Shown piece by piece: positions 8,701 to 16,599 of a stretch of DNA of 64,000 bases. The first letter of the stretch is position 1. Each line of letters begins with the position of its first letter. The DNA comes from Devosia lacusdianchii (lineage in GTDB: Bacteria; Pseudomonadota; Alphaproteobacteria; Rhizobiales; Devosiaceae): positions 1,612,001 through 1,676,000 of the forward strand of contig NZ_CP092483.1 of the NCBI RefSeq assembly GCF_022429625.1, written 5' to 3'. The translations under genes were made by a program, and so were the position numbers. The notes beneath the pieces are model-generated. The model made no database searches, was not told the DNA's origin, and worked only from the letters and a program-made list of their open reading frames with translations.

Positions 8701-8738
8701 CTATTCCGAAAATGGAATAGATGGACTATCCATTTCGG
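8701..8738. promoter_or_regulatory. Probable RpiR/IolR operator between iolR and the divergent dehydrogenase
   Basis: CTATTCCGAAAATGGAATAG (8701-8720) is an inverted repeat, and its right part CCGAAAATGGAATAG is again nearly complementary to CTATCCATTTCGG at 8726-8738. The nested repeats sit 18-55 bases before the start of the plus-strand dehydrogenase. The TTCC-N6-GGAA core has the inverted polarity of the 7765 site, so shared recognition by IolR is likely but not certain. Confidence 0.5.
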
Positions 8739-8755
8739 CAGCACTGGAGGACGGA

Positions 8756-9871
8756 ATGAATTCATCAATCGGCGTAGGCCTCATCGGCACCGGTTACATG
8801 GGCAAATGCCACGCTTTGGCCTGGAATGGCGTCAAAGCCGTGTTCGGCGATGGGCCAAAAGTGCGTCTCGTGCACCTGGCCGAGGTCAACGCCGACATCG
8901 CCCGCAAGAAGGCCGATGAGTTTGGCTTCGACAAGGCGACGGGAGATTGGCGCGAGCTGATTGCGGACCCCGAGGTGGAAGTGGTCTCGGTGACCACGCC
9001 CAACGCCTTCCATGCCGAAATGGCGATTGCGGCGCTCGAAGCCGGCAAGCACGTGTGGTGCGAAAAGCCGATGGCGGTGGCGCTTGCTGATGCCGAGCGC
9101 ATGGCGGCGGCGGCCAAGGCGTCGGGCAGGGTGGCTGTGTTGGGTTACAACTATATCCAGAACCCGCTGATCCGGCAGATTGGCGCCATTCTCGCCGATG
9201 GCACCATCGGCACGGTCAATCATGTGCGGCTGGAGATGGACGAGGATTTCATGGCCGATCCGGAGGCGCTGTTCTATTGGAAGAGCGAGGCCAGCTCCGG
9301 CTATGGCGCGCTGGACGATTTCGGCGTGCATCCACTGAGCCTGCTGCAGGTGCTGCTCGGGCGCGTCACCAAGGTGTTCGCGCATCTCTCCAAGCCCTAT
9401 GCCGATCGGCCGACCAGGGAGGGTGTGCGACGGGCGGTGGAGACCTTCGATCTCGCCAGCGTGCTGTTTGAGCTGGGCGACGGGATCAGCGGCGTCATGG
9501 CGATGGATCGTTCGGCCTGGGGCCGCAAAGGCCGCATCGCGCTGCAGATATTCGGCAGCAAGGGCACCATTGTCTACGACCAGGAGCGGATGAACGAGCT
9601 GCAGCTCTATGTAACATCAGACAAGCCGATGGAGCAGGGGTTCCGCACCATCCTCGCCGCGCCACAACATGGGCCCTATGACCGGTTCATTCCGGCGCCA
9701 GGGCATGGGCTCGGGTTCAACGATCTCAAGATCATCGAATGCCACGAATTGCTGAAGGCGATTGGCGGGGACGCAGCGCGGGTGATCGATTTCGACACCG
9801 GACTGGGGATCGAGCGGGCGGTGCATGCGATGGCGCAGAGCCATCGCGAGGAGCGGTGGGTCCGGGTTTAG
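8756..9871 (+). CDS. Gfo/Idh/MocA-family dehydrogenase next to iolR
   Basis: 371 residues; the ATG has GGAGGACGG directly upstream. The Rossmann motif VGLIGTGYMGKCHA is near residue 7, EKP at 103-105, and D188-x3-H192 (DDFGVHPLSLL) supplies the usual catalytic pair, so it should be an active NAD(P)-dependent sugar or cyclitol dehydrogenase. Divergence from iolR across a shared operator suggests it acts in inositol metabolism, for example on another inositol isomer or a derivative. It is clearly different from IolG in the same window. The exact substrate cannot be read from sequence. Confidence 0.85.
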   Translation: MNSSIGVGLIGTGYMGKCHALAWNGVKAVFGDGPKVRLVHLAEVNADIARKKADEFGFDKATGDWRELIADPEVEVVSVTTPNAFHAEMAIAALEAGKHVWCEKPMAVALADAERMAAAAKASGRVAVLGYNYIQNPLIRQIGAILADGTIGTVNHVRLEMDEDFMADPEALFYWKSEASSGYGALDDFGVHPLSLLQVLLGRVTKVFAHLSKPYADRPTREGVRRAVETFDLASVLFELGDGISGVMAMDRSAWGRKGRIALQIFGSKGTIVYDQERMNELQLYVTSDKPMEQGFRTILAAPQHGPYDRFIPAPGHGLGFNDLKIIECHELLKAIGGDAARVIDFDTGLGIERAVHAMAQSHREERWVRV

Positions 9872-9897
9872 GCCGCCAAAGTACCAACAAACGCCAT

Positions 9898-9983
9898 GTC
9901 ACCCCGGCGAAGGCCGGGGTCCATGCTGAGATCATTGAAGTCACAGAATCTCAGGATGGATTCCGGCCTGCGCCGGAATGACA
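9898..9983. repeat. Palindromic intergenic repeat, family 1, copy f
   Basis: GTCACCCCGGCGAAGGCCGG at the left and ATTCCGGCCTGCGCCGGAAT at the right, with inner arms CTGAGAT / ATCTCAG. It separates the convergent dehydrogenase and ribN genes and could act as their terminator. Confidence 0.85.
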
Positions 9984-10011
9984 TAGCGCTCTTGAGTAGC
10001 ACAGCCGCGAA

Positions 10012-10989
10012 TTATGCCGGGCTAAACTTCTGGCGCTGCTGGGCCTCGGTCCAGAAGATAAACGTCGACGCACCCACGATCAGCAGGGTGCCTGGCCAGA
10101 ACAGCACGCCCGGCACCTGTGACAGGAAAAGCCAGCCCAACAGGCCACTCAACGGCACCTTGAGGTCGCCGAAGGGCTGCAGATAGGTCGCGTCTGCCAG
10201 CTTGTAGGCAATGCTGAGAATGTATTGCGCGGCGGCCGTCAGTGCCCCGAGGAGCAGAAGCAGCAGCAAGGCATTTCCGGCAGGCAGTGCAAACGGGAAG
10301 CCGGTTGCCACGCCCGCGGGCAGCAGCGAGGGAGTAAGCCAGGCAAACGCATTCACCGCCAGCAGGATCAGCAAGTGGTTGGGCGTCGTCAGCACCAACA
10401 AAGAGATCGTCATCGTTTCCGGCGACTCTTCGCGGGCCAGATATTTGGTCAGCACGTCCGTGGTGGCCCAGAGCGCCGCGGCGACGATCGGGACCAGCGT
10501 GGCCCAGCTCAGCCCTTCCGCGCCGACACCAGATATGATGATGGCGCCGACGAAACCGACCAAGGCGGCCGCAAGGCGTTGGATGGTGGCGCGCTCGCCA
10601 AGAAATACCGTCGAGCCCAGGATGATGAACAGCGGGCCGGTGGCAAGCAGGGTCACCATCTGCCAGATTGGTACGCCCGATGCGAAGCCATAGACGAAGA
10701 CGTGGACGCCTAGTGCCGAGACGAAGGCCCGGATTTCGTGCGCCAGTGGGCGTCTGGTCCGCAGATTATGCAGGCCGATGCGCAGGATGAGGGGCAGGGC
10801 CAGAACCGAGGCAATGAGGTATTGCCAGAAGGCCATGCCGGTCGAACTCATGCCAAAGCCGCCATATTCGACGGGGGTCGGCAGCACCGATTGCAGCACA
10901 TTGGTGCCGGCAAAGGCAAAGCTCGCCGCCAGCATGAGGAATGCGCCCGCAGCGGCGCCGTTTGGGGTAGAAGAGGAAACGTGGTTCAT
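10012..10989 (-). CDS. ribN: EamA/DMT-family permease under FMN riboswitch control, probable riboflavin transporter RibN
   Basis: 325-residue integral membrane protein with about ten hydrophobic helices in two EamA repeats (first repeat starting FLMLAASFAFAGTNV, second near LSWATLVPIVAAALWATTDV). EamA proteins carry many substrates, but an intact FMN riboswitch lies immediately upstream on the same strand. That arrangement defines the RibN riboflavin importers of Rhizobium and other Proteobacteria. ATG 10989 has AAAGGA six bases upstream. The assignment rests mainly on the riboswitch. Export or another flavin-related substrate is possible but less likely. Confidence 0.82.
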   Translation of the reverse strand: MNHVSSSTPNGAAAGAFLMLAASFAFAGTNVLQSVLPTPVEYGGFGMSSTGMAFWQYLIASVLALPLILRIGLHNLRTRRPLAHEIRAFVSALGVHVFVYGFASGVPIWQMVTLLATGPLFIILGSTVFLGERATIQRLAAALVGFVGAIIISGVGAEGLSWATLVPIVAAALWATTDVLTKYLAREESPETMTISLLVLTTPNHLLILLAVNAFAWLTPSLLPAGVATGFPFALPAGNALLLLLLLGALTAAAQYILSIAYKLADATYLQPFGDLKVPLSGLLGWLFLSQVPGVLFWPGTLLIVGASTFIFWTEAQQRQKFSPA

Positions 10990-11001
10990 TGATCGTCCTT
11001 T

Positions 11002-11028
11002 CCGTAACCAGTTTCCTCAGGGTTACGG
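11002..11028 (-). promoter_or_regulatory. Hairpin beside the ribN ribosome-binding site (candidate expression platform)
   Basis: CCGTAACC and GGTTACGG form an 8-base perfect inverted repeat with an 11-base loop, ending just before the AAAGGA Shine-Dalgarno of ribN. It lies between the FMN aptamer and the start codon. There is no U-tract after it, so translational rather than transcriptional control is the likelier mode (inference). Confidence 0.45.
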
Positions 11029-11096
11029 GAAGCAGCGCCGACGCAGACGCCCGGCCCGAATGGGCGCGGACGCCGGCAAAGCCAGCGTTTGATCCC

Positions 11097-11228
11097 GTTC
11101 TCTTTCATCCGGACTATACCGTCGGCCCCGGAATTACACCGGATCTGCTGACCCTCATTTGCACGAGGCGCTCGCGGGCTTGGCGTCGCCGCCTTTACCG
11201 CCGGTGGGGAATCGCACCCCGCCCTGAG
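11097..11228 (-). promoter_or_regulatory. FMN riboswitch (RFN element)
   Basis: Read on the minus strand, the segment contains the conserved blocks of the RFN aptamer in order: TTCTCAGGGCGGGGTG, ATTCCCCACCGGCGGT, AAGCCCGCGAGCG, GTCAGCAGATCCGGTG, ATTCCGGGGCCGACGGTATA, and the closing GTCCGGATGAAAGAGAACGG. All the family-invariant parts seem intact. Binding of FMN would lower expression of the downstream ribN gene. Confidence 0.96.
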
Positions 11229-11260
11229 AACAATGCGGGATGTATCGTCCCGCGACGATG

Positions 11261-11289
11261 AACATAGGGGAGGGGGAGCGGGCGGGCAA
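11261..11289 (-). promoter_or_regulatory. Candidate promoter for the FMN riboswitch-ribN transcript
   Basis: On the minus strand TTGCCC (11289-11284), a 17-base spacer and TATGTT (11266-11261) form a sigma-70-like promoter. It would start transcription about 25 bases before the riboswitch aptamer. Confidence 0.4.
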
Positions 11290-11365
11290 GTAGACACAAA
11301 GGTGTAACTGTGCGTCGTTCGCGAACGGTGAGGAAAATCTGTTCAGCGCTTATCGGCGCGCTCGG

Positions 11366-11520
11366 CGCGTTACCTTCTCCCTTGTGGGAGAAGGTGCCCG
11401 AAGGGCGGATGAGGGGTCTCTTCTTCGTATCTGGCATGGGGAAGCGCTGCACCCCTCGCCCTGACATTTCTGCTGAACGCAGAAATGTCGTCCCTCTCCC
11501 ACGAGGGGAGAGGGCGGAGT
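11366..11520. repeat. Mosaic intergenic repeat, family 2
   Basis: The segment holds three hairpins: ACCTTCTCCC...GAGAAGGT, GACATTTCTGC-TGAAC-GCAGAAATGTC (11 paired bases) and CCCTCTCC...GGGGAGAGGG. They are joined by CCCGAAGGGCGGATGAGGGG. The same modules, in another order and orientation, recur at 56356-56510. No coding capacity is seen. Confidence 0.7.
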
Positions 11521-11531
11521 TCTGTGGTGGT

Positions 11532-13538
11532 TTAGCCGTTATCGAGCCAGTTGAGCTGCTCGGCGGTCAGCTTGATCTCGAAGGCCTTGAGGCTGTCGTC
11601 GAGTTCGGCCAGCGTGCGCGGGCCGATGAGCGGGATCGACGGGAAGGGCTGGGCCAGCACAAAGGCAAGTGCGACGTGGATCGGGCTGTGGCCGAGTTGC
11701 TTGGCCAGTTCGATGGCCCGATCGCGGCGGCCGAAGTTCTTGTCATTGTACCAGCAGCGAACCAGCTCTTCGTTGTCGAGCTTGTCACGGCCGGCGCGGT
11801 CGGTGAAGAAGCCGCGGCCCTGGCTCGACCAGGAGAAGTTCGTGACCTGCTTGTCTTTGAGCCACTTCTTCCATTCGTCAGAGGAGGAGGTGACGCAGCC
11901 GTCCCAGATCGGCACCAGCATTTCGCTCAGGGCGAAATTGTTGGAAAGCGCCATTGGCTTGGTCTTGCCGGTGCGTTCCGCATAGGCCACGGCCTCGTCG
12001 AAACGCTCCTTGGTCCAGTTCGAACCACCGAACGGCCCGCGAATGCGCCCGGCCTTGACCTCGGCATCCATGGCATCGACGAACTCCCCGACCGGGACGT
12101 CGAGATTGTCGCGGTGCATGAAATAGACGTCGACGTAGTCGGTCTGCAAGCGATCGAGCGACACTGTCAGTTGCTTCGAGATGACATCGGGGTAGCAGAG
12201 CGGGCTATGCGCACCCTTGCCGATCAGCACCGAACCCTCGCGCGTGCCACGGCTTTTGTGCCATTCGCCGAACAGCTTTTCGGTATAGCCCGCGCCATAG
12301 ACGAAGGCGGTGTCGAAGATATTGCCGCCCTTTTCCCAGAATGCATCGAGCAGAATGGCGCCCGAGGCGAAGGTCTTGAAGTCTTCAAAGCCCAGTGCCA
12401 CAGCCGATGCCTGTTTGCCGAGGCCCGGAATGGAGCGCTTGGGGATCACGCCGGTATTGGGGCCGAGCTTGCGGTTGTCGAGCGTGTTGACCCGGTTGGA
12501 CGACTTCTCGACCGAATACTCGATCCCGGCATCCTTGCGCCAGGCGTCGAGCACGCGGGCATTGCCCAGGCTGTCGGCCCAGCTCATGCCCGGGGCCGCC
12601 AATTCCTGCCGCTTGGCGAAAATGGCTTCGGCGGCGGCATCGGCTTCGAACGAATAGACGTGGCGGGTTTCGCCGACGCTGACCGTTTCGGTCTTGCCAT
12701 TCTTGATGATGTCGATCTTGCCAAGACCCTGATCGCGGTTGCCGCCGGCAAACCAGAAGTCCGGCACTTCGATGCGACCCTCTGAGCCGTGGATGCGCAG
12801 AACGTTGTCGAGATTGATCATCACGGCGCAGGAGACCTGGGCGACGATGCCATTTTCGAAAGTGAGGATGGCTGCGGCCCAATCGTCGGTGCCCTCGGCG
12901 TTGAGCTTGGCCGTGCCCGCGACCTTGATCGGATCGGCAAAGGCCTTGCCCATGGCCTGACCGGCAATGAAGCGCGACATCGAGACCGGGTAGCCGCCGA
13001 CGTCGAGAATGCCGCCACCAGCAAGCGACGAGGCGAACAGACGGTGCTGCGGCTGGAACTTGCCCATGGAGAAGCCGAAGCTCGACTGGATCATGCGGAC
13101 TTCGCCGATCACGCCCGAGCGGATCAGCTCGGCCAGCTTGGCCGCCTGCGGATGCAGGCGATACATGAAGGCTTCGCCGGCAAAGGTGCCGGCCTTGCGG
13201 TGGGCATGGAAGACGGCGTCGATCTCGAAAGCCGAGAGCGCGAAGGGCTTTTCGACCAGCACATGCTTGCCGGCTTCCGCCGCCTTGATCGCCCATTCGG
13301 CGTGGCCGGTATGCGGCACGGCGATATAGACGGCGTCGATCTCGGGATCAGCGAGCAGGGCGTCATAGCCGTGCACGACGCGGATGCCCGGGAAGTCGGT
13401 GGCCAGGTTCGGCTTGCTCGGATCGCGCGTCGCGATGGCAGCCAGTACGCCATGCTTTGAGCCGGCGACACCACCGTGGAATGCCTTGGCAATGCTGCCC
13501 GGCCCGATAATGCCCCAGCGGATCTTTTGGTCAGTCAT
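11532..13538 (-). CDS. Fusion of Gfo/Idh/MocA dehydrogenase and aldo/keto reductase
   Basis: 668 residues in one uninterrupted frame. Residues 1 to about 335 are a Gfo/Idh/MocA dehydrogenase of the GFOR/xylose-dehydrogenase type (IIGPGSIAK near 10-18, EKP 96-98, GGGILDVGGYPVSMSRF 174-190). Residues about 350-668 are an aldo/keto reductase with the complete catalytic tetrad Asp409, Tyr414, Lys441, His475. Both halves therefore look active, one able to oxidise a sugar carbon and the other to reduce a carbonyl. It lies 121 bases after the ATPase of a CUT1 sugar importer on the same strand and probably acts on the imported sugar. The short hinge around 335-365 shows no stop or frameshift. Confidence 0.88.
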   Translation of the reverse strand: MTDQKIRWGIIGPGSIAKAFHGGVAGSKHGVLAAIATRDPSKPNLATDFPGIRVVHGYDALLADPEIDAVYIAVPHTGHAEWAIKAAEAGKHVLVEKPFALSAFEIDAVFHAHRKAGTFAGEAFMYRLHPQAAKLAELIRSGVIGEVRMIQSSFGFSMGKFQPQHRLFASSLAGGGILDVGGYPVSMSRFIAGQAMGKAFADPIKVAGTAKLNAEGTDDWAAAILTFENGIVAQVSCAVMINLDNVLRIHGSEGRIEVPDFWFAGGNRDQGLGKIDIIKNGKTETVSVGETRHVYSFEADAAAEAIFAKRQELAAPGMSWADSLGNARVLDAWRKDAGIEYSVEKSSNRVNTLDNRKLGPNTGVIPKRSIPGLGKQASAVALGFEDFKTFASGAILLDAFWEKGGNIFDTAFVYGAGYTEKLFGEWHKSRGTREGSVLIGKGAHSPLCYPDVISKQLTVSLDRLQTDYVDVYFMHRDNLDVPVGEFVDAMDAEVKAGRIRGPFGGSNWTKERFDEAVAYAERTGKTKPMALSNNFALSEMLVPIWDGCVTSSSDEWKKWLKDKQVTNFSWSSQGRGFFTDRAGRDKLDNEELVRCWYNDKNFGRRDRAIELAKQLGHSPIHVALAFVLAQPFPSIPLIGPRTLAELDDSLKAFEIKLTAEQLNWLDNG

Positions 13539-13550
13539 TTTTAGTCCTCA

Positions 13551-13644
13551 AGTAGACCTCATCCTGAGCTTGTCGAAGGACGAGGTCGTGGCAGTGTGCC
13601 GTGGCATGACCTCGTGGCTCGACAAGCTCACCATGAGGTCTACT
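13551..13644. repeat. Inverted repeat, family 3 (12-base perfect ends)
   Basis: AGTAGACCTCAT (13551-13562) and ATGAGGTCTACT (13633-13644) are perfectly complementary. Inside them GAGCTTGTCGA / TCGACAAGCTC and ACGAGGTC / GACCTCGT extend the pairing. The element lies between the ATPase and the fusion gene. Only one copy is seen in this window. Confidence 0.8.
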
Positions 13645-13659
13645 GATGTGGTTGGAAGG

Positions 13660-14739
13660 TCAGCGCAGGCGCTGGCCCTTGTTGTCGAAGAGATACGCCT
13701 TGGCGGCGTCGATGGAGACTTTGATGCGGTCGAGACCGCCCTCGTGCCGGGATTCTTCGCGCTCGATGACCAGCGCTTCGCCACCAGCATTGGCATAGAC
13801 GTAGCTGGTCGAGCCCAGATGCTCGGCCACGTCGACATTGAGCGTAATGTCGGCATTGCCAGCGCCCGGTTCACCGAAATGCTCAGCACGGACGCCCAAG
13901 GTGACCTTGTCGCCGACAGCGCCGGCAGTGACGGGCAAGGCCAATCTGGCACCGTTGTGGTTGGTCAGCTCGATCGTCGTACTGGCCGGCGCTTTTTCCA
14001 CGATGGTCGCAGCCAAGAAATTCATCTGCGGCGAGCCAATGAAGCCGGCCACGAACTGGTTGGCCGGATCGTCGTAGAGGTCGAGCGGTCGGCCGACCTG
14101 TTCGATAAGGCCGTCGCGCAGCACCACGATCGTGTTCGCCAAAGTCATCGCTTCGACCTGGTCGTGAGTCACGTAGATGATGGTGGTCTGCAGTTCCTTG
14201 TGCAGGCGCGCAATCTCGATGCGCATATGCACACGCAGCTCGGCATCGAGGTTCGACAGCGGTTCATCGAACAGGAAGACCTGTGGGTTGCGCACGATGG
14301 CGCGGCCAATGGCGACGCGCTGGCGCTGGCCGCCCGACAATTGCTTGGGAACGCGATCGAGCAGGGGTTCGAGCGCCAGGATGCGAGCCGCGTCCTGGAC
14401 CTGCTTGGCGATCTGGTCCTTGGGGACGCCGGCGAAACGCAGGGCAAAGCCCATATTTTCGCGCACCGTCATATGCGGATAGAGTGCATAGGACTGGAAC
14501 ACCATGGCGATACCGCGCTTGGACGGATCGACATCATTCATGCGCTCGCCGCCGATCTCGAGATCGCCGGCGGTTATGTGTTCCAGCCCGGCAATCATCC
14601 GCAGCAGGGTGGACTTGCCGCAGCCGGATGGGCCGACGAAGACGACGAACTCCTTGGACTTGATCTCAAGGTCGACGCCCTTGATGACTTCGACATTGCC
14701 GTAGGATTTACGGACCGCCGTAAGTTTCAAACTGCTCAT
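13660..14739 (-). CDS. CUT1 sugar ABC transporter ATPase (MsmK/UgpC type)
   Basis: 359-residue cytoplasmic ATPase that drives the MalFG-like permeases encoded just upstream. Walker A GPSGCGKST is at 36-44, signature LSGGQ at 134-138, Walker B VFLFDEP at 154-160 and the switch His in THDQ at 191-194. The C-terminal third holds the TOBE/MalK regulatory region (VGDKVTLGVRAEHFGEP). The order binding protein, permease, permease, ATPase with spacings of 82, -4 and 12 bases indicates one operon. ATPases of this type can serve more than one importer. Confidence 0.93.
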   Translation of the reverse strand: MSSLKLTAVRKSYGNVEVIKGVDLEIKSKEFVVFVGPSGCGKSTLLRMIAGLEHITAGDLEIGGERMNDVDPSKRGIAMVFQSYALYPHMTVRENMGFALRFAGVPKDQIAKQVQDAARILALEPLLDRVPKQLSGGQRQRVAIGRAIVRNPQVFLFDEPLSNLDAELRVHMRIEIARLHKELQTTIIYVTHDQVEAMTLANTIVVLRDGLIEQVGRPLDLYDDPANQFVAGFIGSPQMNFLAATIVEKAPASTTIELTNHNGARLALPVTAGAVGDKVTLGVRAEHFGEPGAGNADITLNVDVAEHLGSTSYVYANAGGEALVIEREESRHEGGLDRIKVSIDAAKAYLFDNKGQRLR

Positions 14740-14751
14740 GGTGATCGAACC

Positions 14752-15627
14752 TTATTTGACCGCGCCCAGCATGCCTTCGACGAAGCGGCGCTGGAGCAGG
14801 AAGAAAATGATGAGTGTGGGCAGTGTGGCGAGAACCGTGCCGAACAGGATCATCCCGTAATCGGGCGTATACGCCGAGGTCAGCGCCGACAGGATCAGCG
14901 TGATGGTCTTGTTCTCGGCCGTCTGCAGCACGATCAGCGGCCACAGATAATTGTTCCAGTTCGACATGAAGACGATGATCGTCGCCGCCGCATAGGTCGA
15001 GCGCATCACCGGTAGATAGACGTAGAGGAAGATCTGCCACTCCTTGAGCCCGTCGATCTTGGCGGCATCGCGCAGCTCGCTGGGGAAGGCCTTGGTGGCC
15101 TGGCGGAAGTAGAAGATGATGAAGATCGAGGCGACGGTCGGCAGGATCACCGCGACATAGGTATTCACCAGCTTGGCCTGCGAGAACATCACGAAGAGCG
15201 GCACCATCATCGCCGCGAAGGGGATCGAGAGCAGCAGCAGTAGCAGTCCGAAAATGCCTTCGCGGACGCGTGAGCGGAACATTTCGAAGCCATATCCGGC
15301 CAGCGAAGAGATCGCGAGTGTCAGCACGGTGGCGACGACGGCGATGAAGCCGGAATTCCAGAAGATGCGCAGCGCATCGACCTGGTTGAAGAACGTCATC
15401 GCATTGGTCAGGAAAGCGCCGCCGGGGGATATCTTGCCCTTGATAATTTCCGCCGACGTATTGGTCGCGCCCACGATCATCCACAGGAACGGGAAAACCG
15501 AAATGAAGGCCGCGATCGACAGCAGGATGTAGACAAGAGCGCGGCGGACCACGGCAAACGGGTTGCCCGGCACGCGCGCAGCGGTGGTTCTGGCATCACT
15601 TGCCGTGGTCATCGTTGTGGCTGTCAT
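14752..15627 (-). CDS. CUT1 sugar ABC transporter permease (MalG type)
   Basis: 291 residues with about six membrane helices after a polar N-terminus of some 25 residues. The cytoplasmic coupling loop that docks on the ATPase is visible as ELRDAAKIDGLKEWQIFLYVYLP, the EAA motif of the family. Its start overlaps the stop of the MalF-type gene by four bases (ATGA), which implies translational coupling. Substrate is unknown. Confidence 0.92.
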   Translation of the reverse strand: MTATTMTTASDARTTAARVPGNPFAVVRRALVYILLSIAAFISVFPFLWMIVGATNTSAEIIKGKISPGGAFLTNAMTFFNQVDALRIFWNSGFIAVVATVLTLAISSLAGYGFEMFRSRVREGIFGLLLLLLSIPFAAMMVPLFVMFSQAKLVNTYVAVILPTVASIFIIFYFRQATKAFPSELRDAAKIDGLKEWQIFLYVYLPVMRSTYAAATIIVFMSNWNNYLWPLIVLQTAENKTITLILSALTSAYTPDYGMILFGTVLATLPTLIIFFLLQRRFVEGMLGAVK

Positions 15628-16517
15628 GCTGACCTCCGGTCACGGGCGACGAGGAATTGGATGAGGCTCAAAATCCCCACCAGCACGACGATCACCCACG
15701 ACACGGTCGCCGAGTAGCCGAAGCTGGGCATGAACTTGAAGGTGAGATTGTAGATGTAGAGCGACAGCGTCACCGTCGAATCCGACGGCCCACCCGAGCC
15801 CGCGGTGAAGTTGTAGACCTCGTCGAAGAGCTGCAGCGTGCCGATAGTGGAAATGACCGTGGTGAACAGGATCACCGGCTTCAGCATGGGTATCGTGAGA
15901 TAGCGGAACCGGGCCCAGGCGGGCACGCCGTCGATACGCGCGGCTTCGTAGATCGAGCGATCGATATTCTGCAGGGCCGCAAGGTAGAAGATCATGTTGT
16001 AGCCGGTCCAGCGCCAGGTGATGGCGAGGATGATCACGACCTTGGCCCAGAACGGATCGCCGAACCAGGAGATCGGGGTATTGATCAGATGCAAGGCCAT
16101 CAGCGTCTGGTTGACGACGCCGTCACCCGCGAACATCGACTTGAACACGGTCGAGTAGGCGATCAGCGAGGTAACGCAGGGCAGGAAGATCGCGGTGCGG
16201 AACAGGCCACGAAAGCGCAAGGTGCTGTCGTTCAGCGCAACTGCAAAAAGCAGTGCGAGAACGATCATGATCGGAACCTGGACGATGAAGAAGGTGAAGG
16301 TATTGCCCAAGGCCCTGAGGAAGACCGGGTCCTTGGTGAGGCGCTCGATATTGGCCAAGCCGCCGAAGCTGAGATTCATGCCCTTGCCGACCTGGAAGCT
16401 CATCCAGAGCGACCAGATAATGGGGTAGATCATGAACAATCCGAGCAGGATGAGGGCAGGGGCGATAAATCCCCACCCGGCCATCTGCTCCCTGCGATCA
16501 AGTCGCGCCTGTGCCAA
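15624..16517 (-). CDS. CUT1 sugar ABC transporter permease (MalF type)
   Basis: 297 residues and six predicted helices. The EAA coupling motif reads EAARIDGVPAWARFRYLTIP. It belongs to the MalF/UgpA subfamily that pairs with a MalG-type partner. The gene follows the binding-protein gene after 82 bases that contain a strong stem-loop (16565-16590), and it overlaps the next permease by four bases. Confidence 0.92.
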   Translation of the reverse strand: MAQARLDRREQMAGWGFIAPALILLGLFMIYPIIWSLWMSFQVGKGMNLSFGGLANIERLTKDPVFLRALGNTFTFFIVQVPIMIVLALLFAVALNDSTLRFRGLFRTAIFLPCVTSLIAYSTVFKSMFAGDGVVNQTLMALHLINTPISWFGDPFWAKVVIILAITWRWTGYNMIFYLAALQNIDRSIYEAARIDGVPAWARFRYLTIPMLKPVILFTTVISTIGTLQLFDEVYNFTAGSGGPSDSTVTLSLYIYNLTFKFMPSFGYSATVSWVIVVLVGILSLIQFLVARDRRSA

Positions 16518-16564
16518 TTATCACCCTCCCTGGTGCACCAACGTAGTTTGGCCGATGAGGACTG

Positions 16565-16590
16565 TGAGAGCGGGCCGAAACCCGCTCTCA
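16565..16590 (-). other. Intercistronic stem-loop after the binding-protein gene
   Basis: TGAGAGCGGG and CCCGCTCTCA form a perfect 10-base stem with a 6-base loop starting nine bases after the binding-protein stop. There is no following U-tract. Such hairpins in sugar ABC operons (malE-malF is the classic case) stabilise the upstream mRNA so that binding protein is made in excess; that role is inferred here. Confidence 0.6.
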
Positions 16591-16599
16591 TCCCGCAGA

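Noticed and set aside
11310..15015. Long plus-strand open frames (491 and 543 codons) opposite the fusion gene and the ABC ATPase
   Set aside because: Both lie antisense to genes with full catalytic motifs and show no recognisable domain; their composition (Arg-, His-, Asp-rich) is typical of shadow frames.
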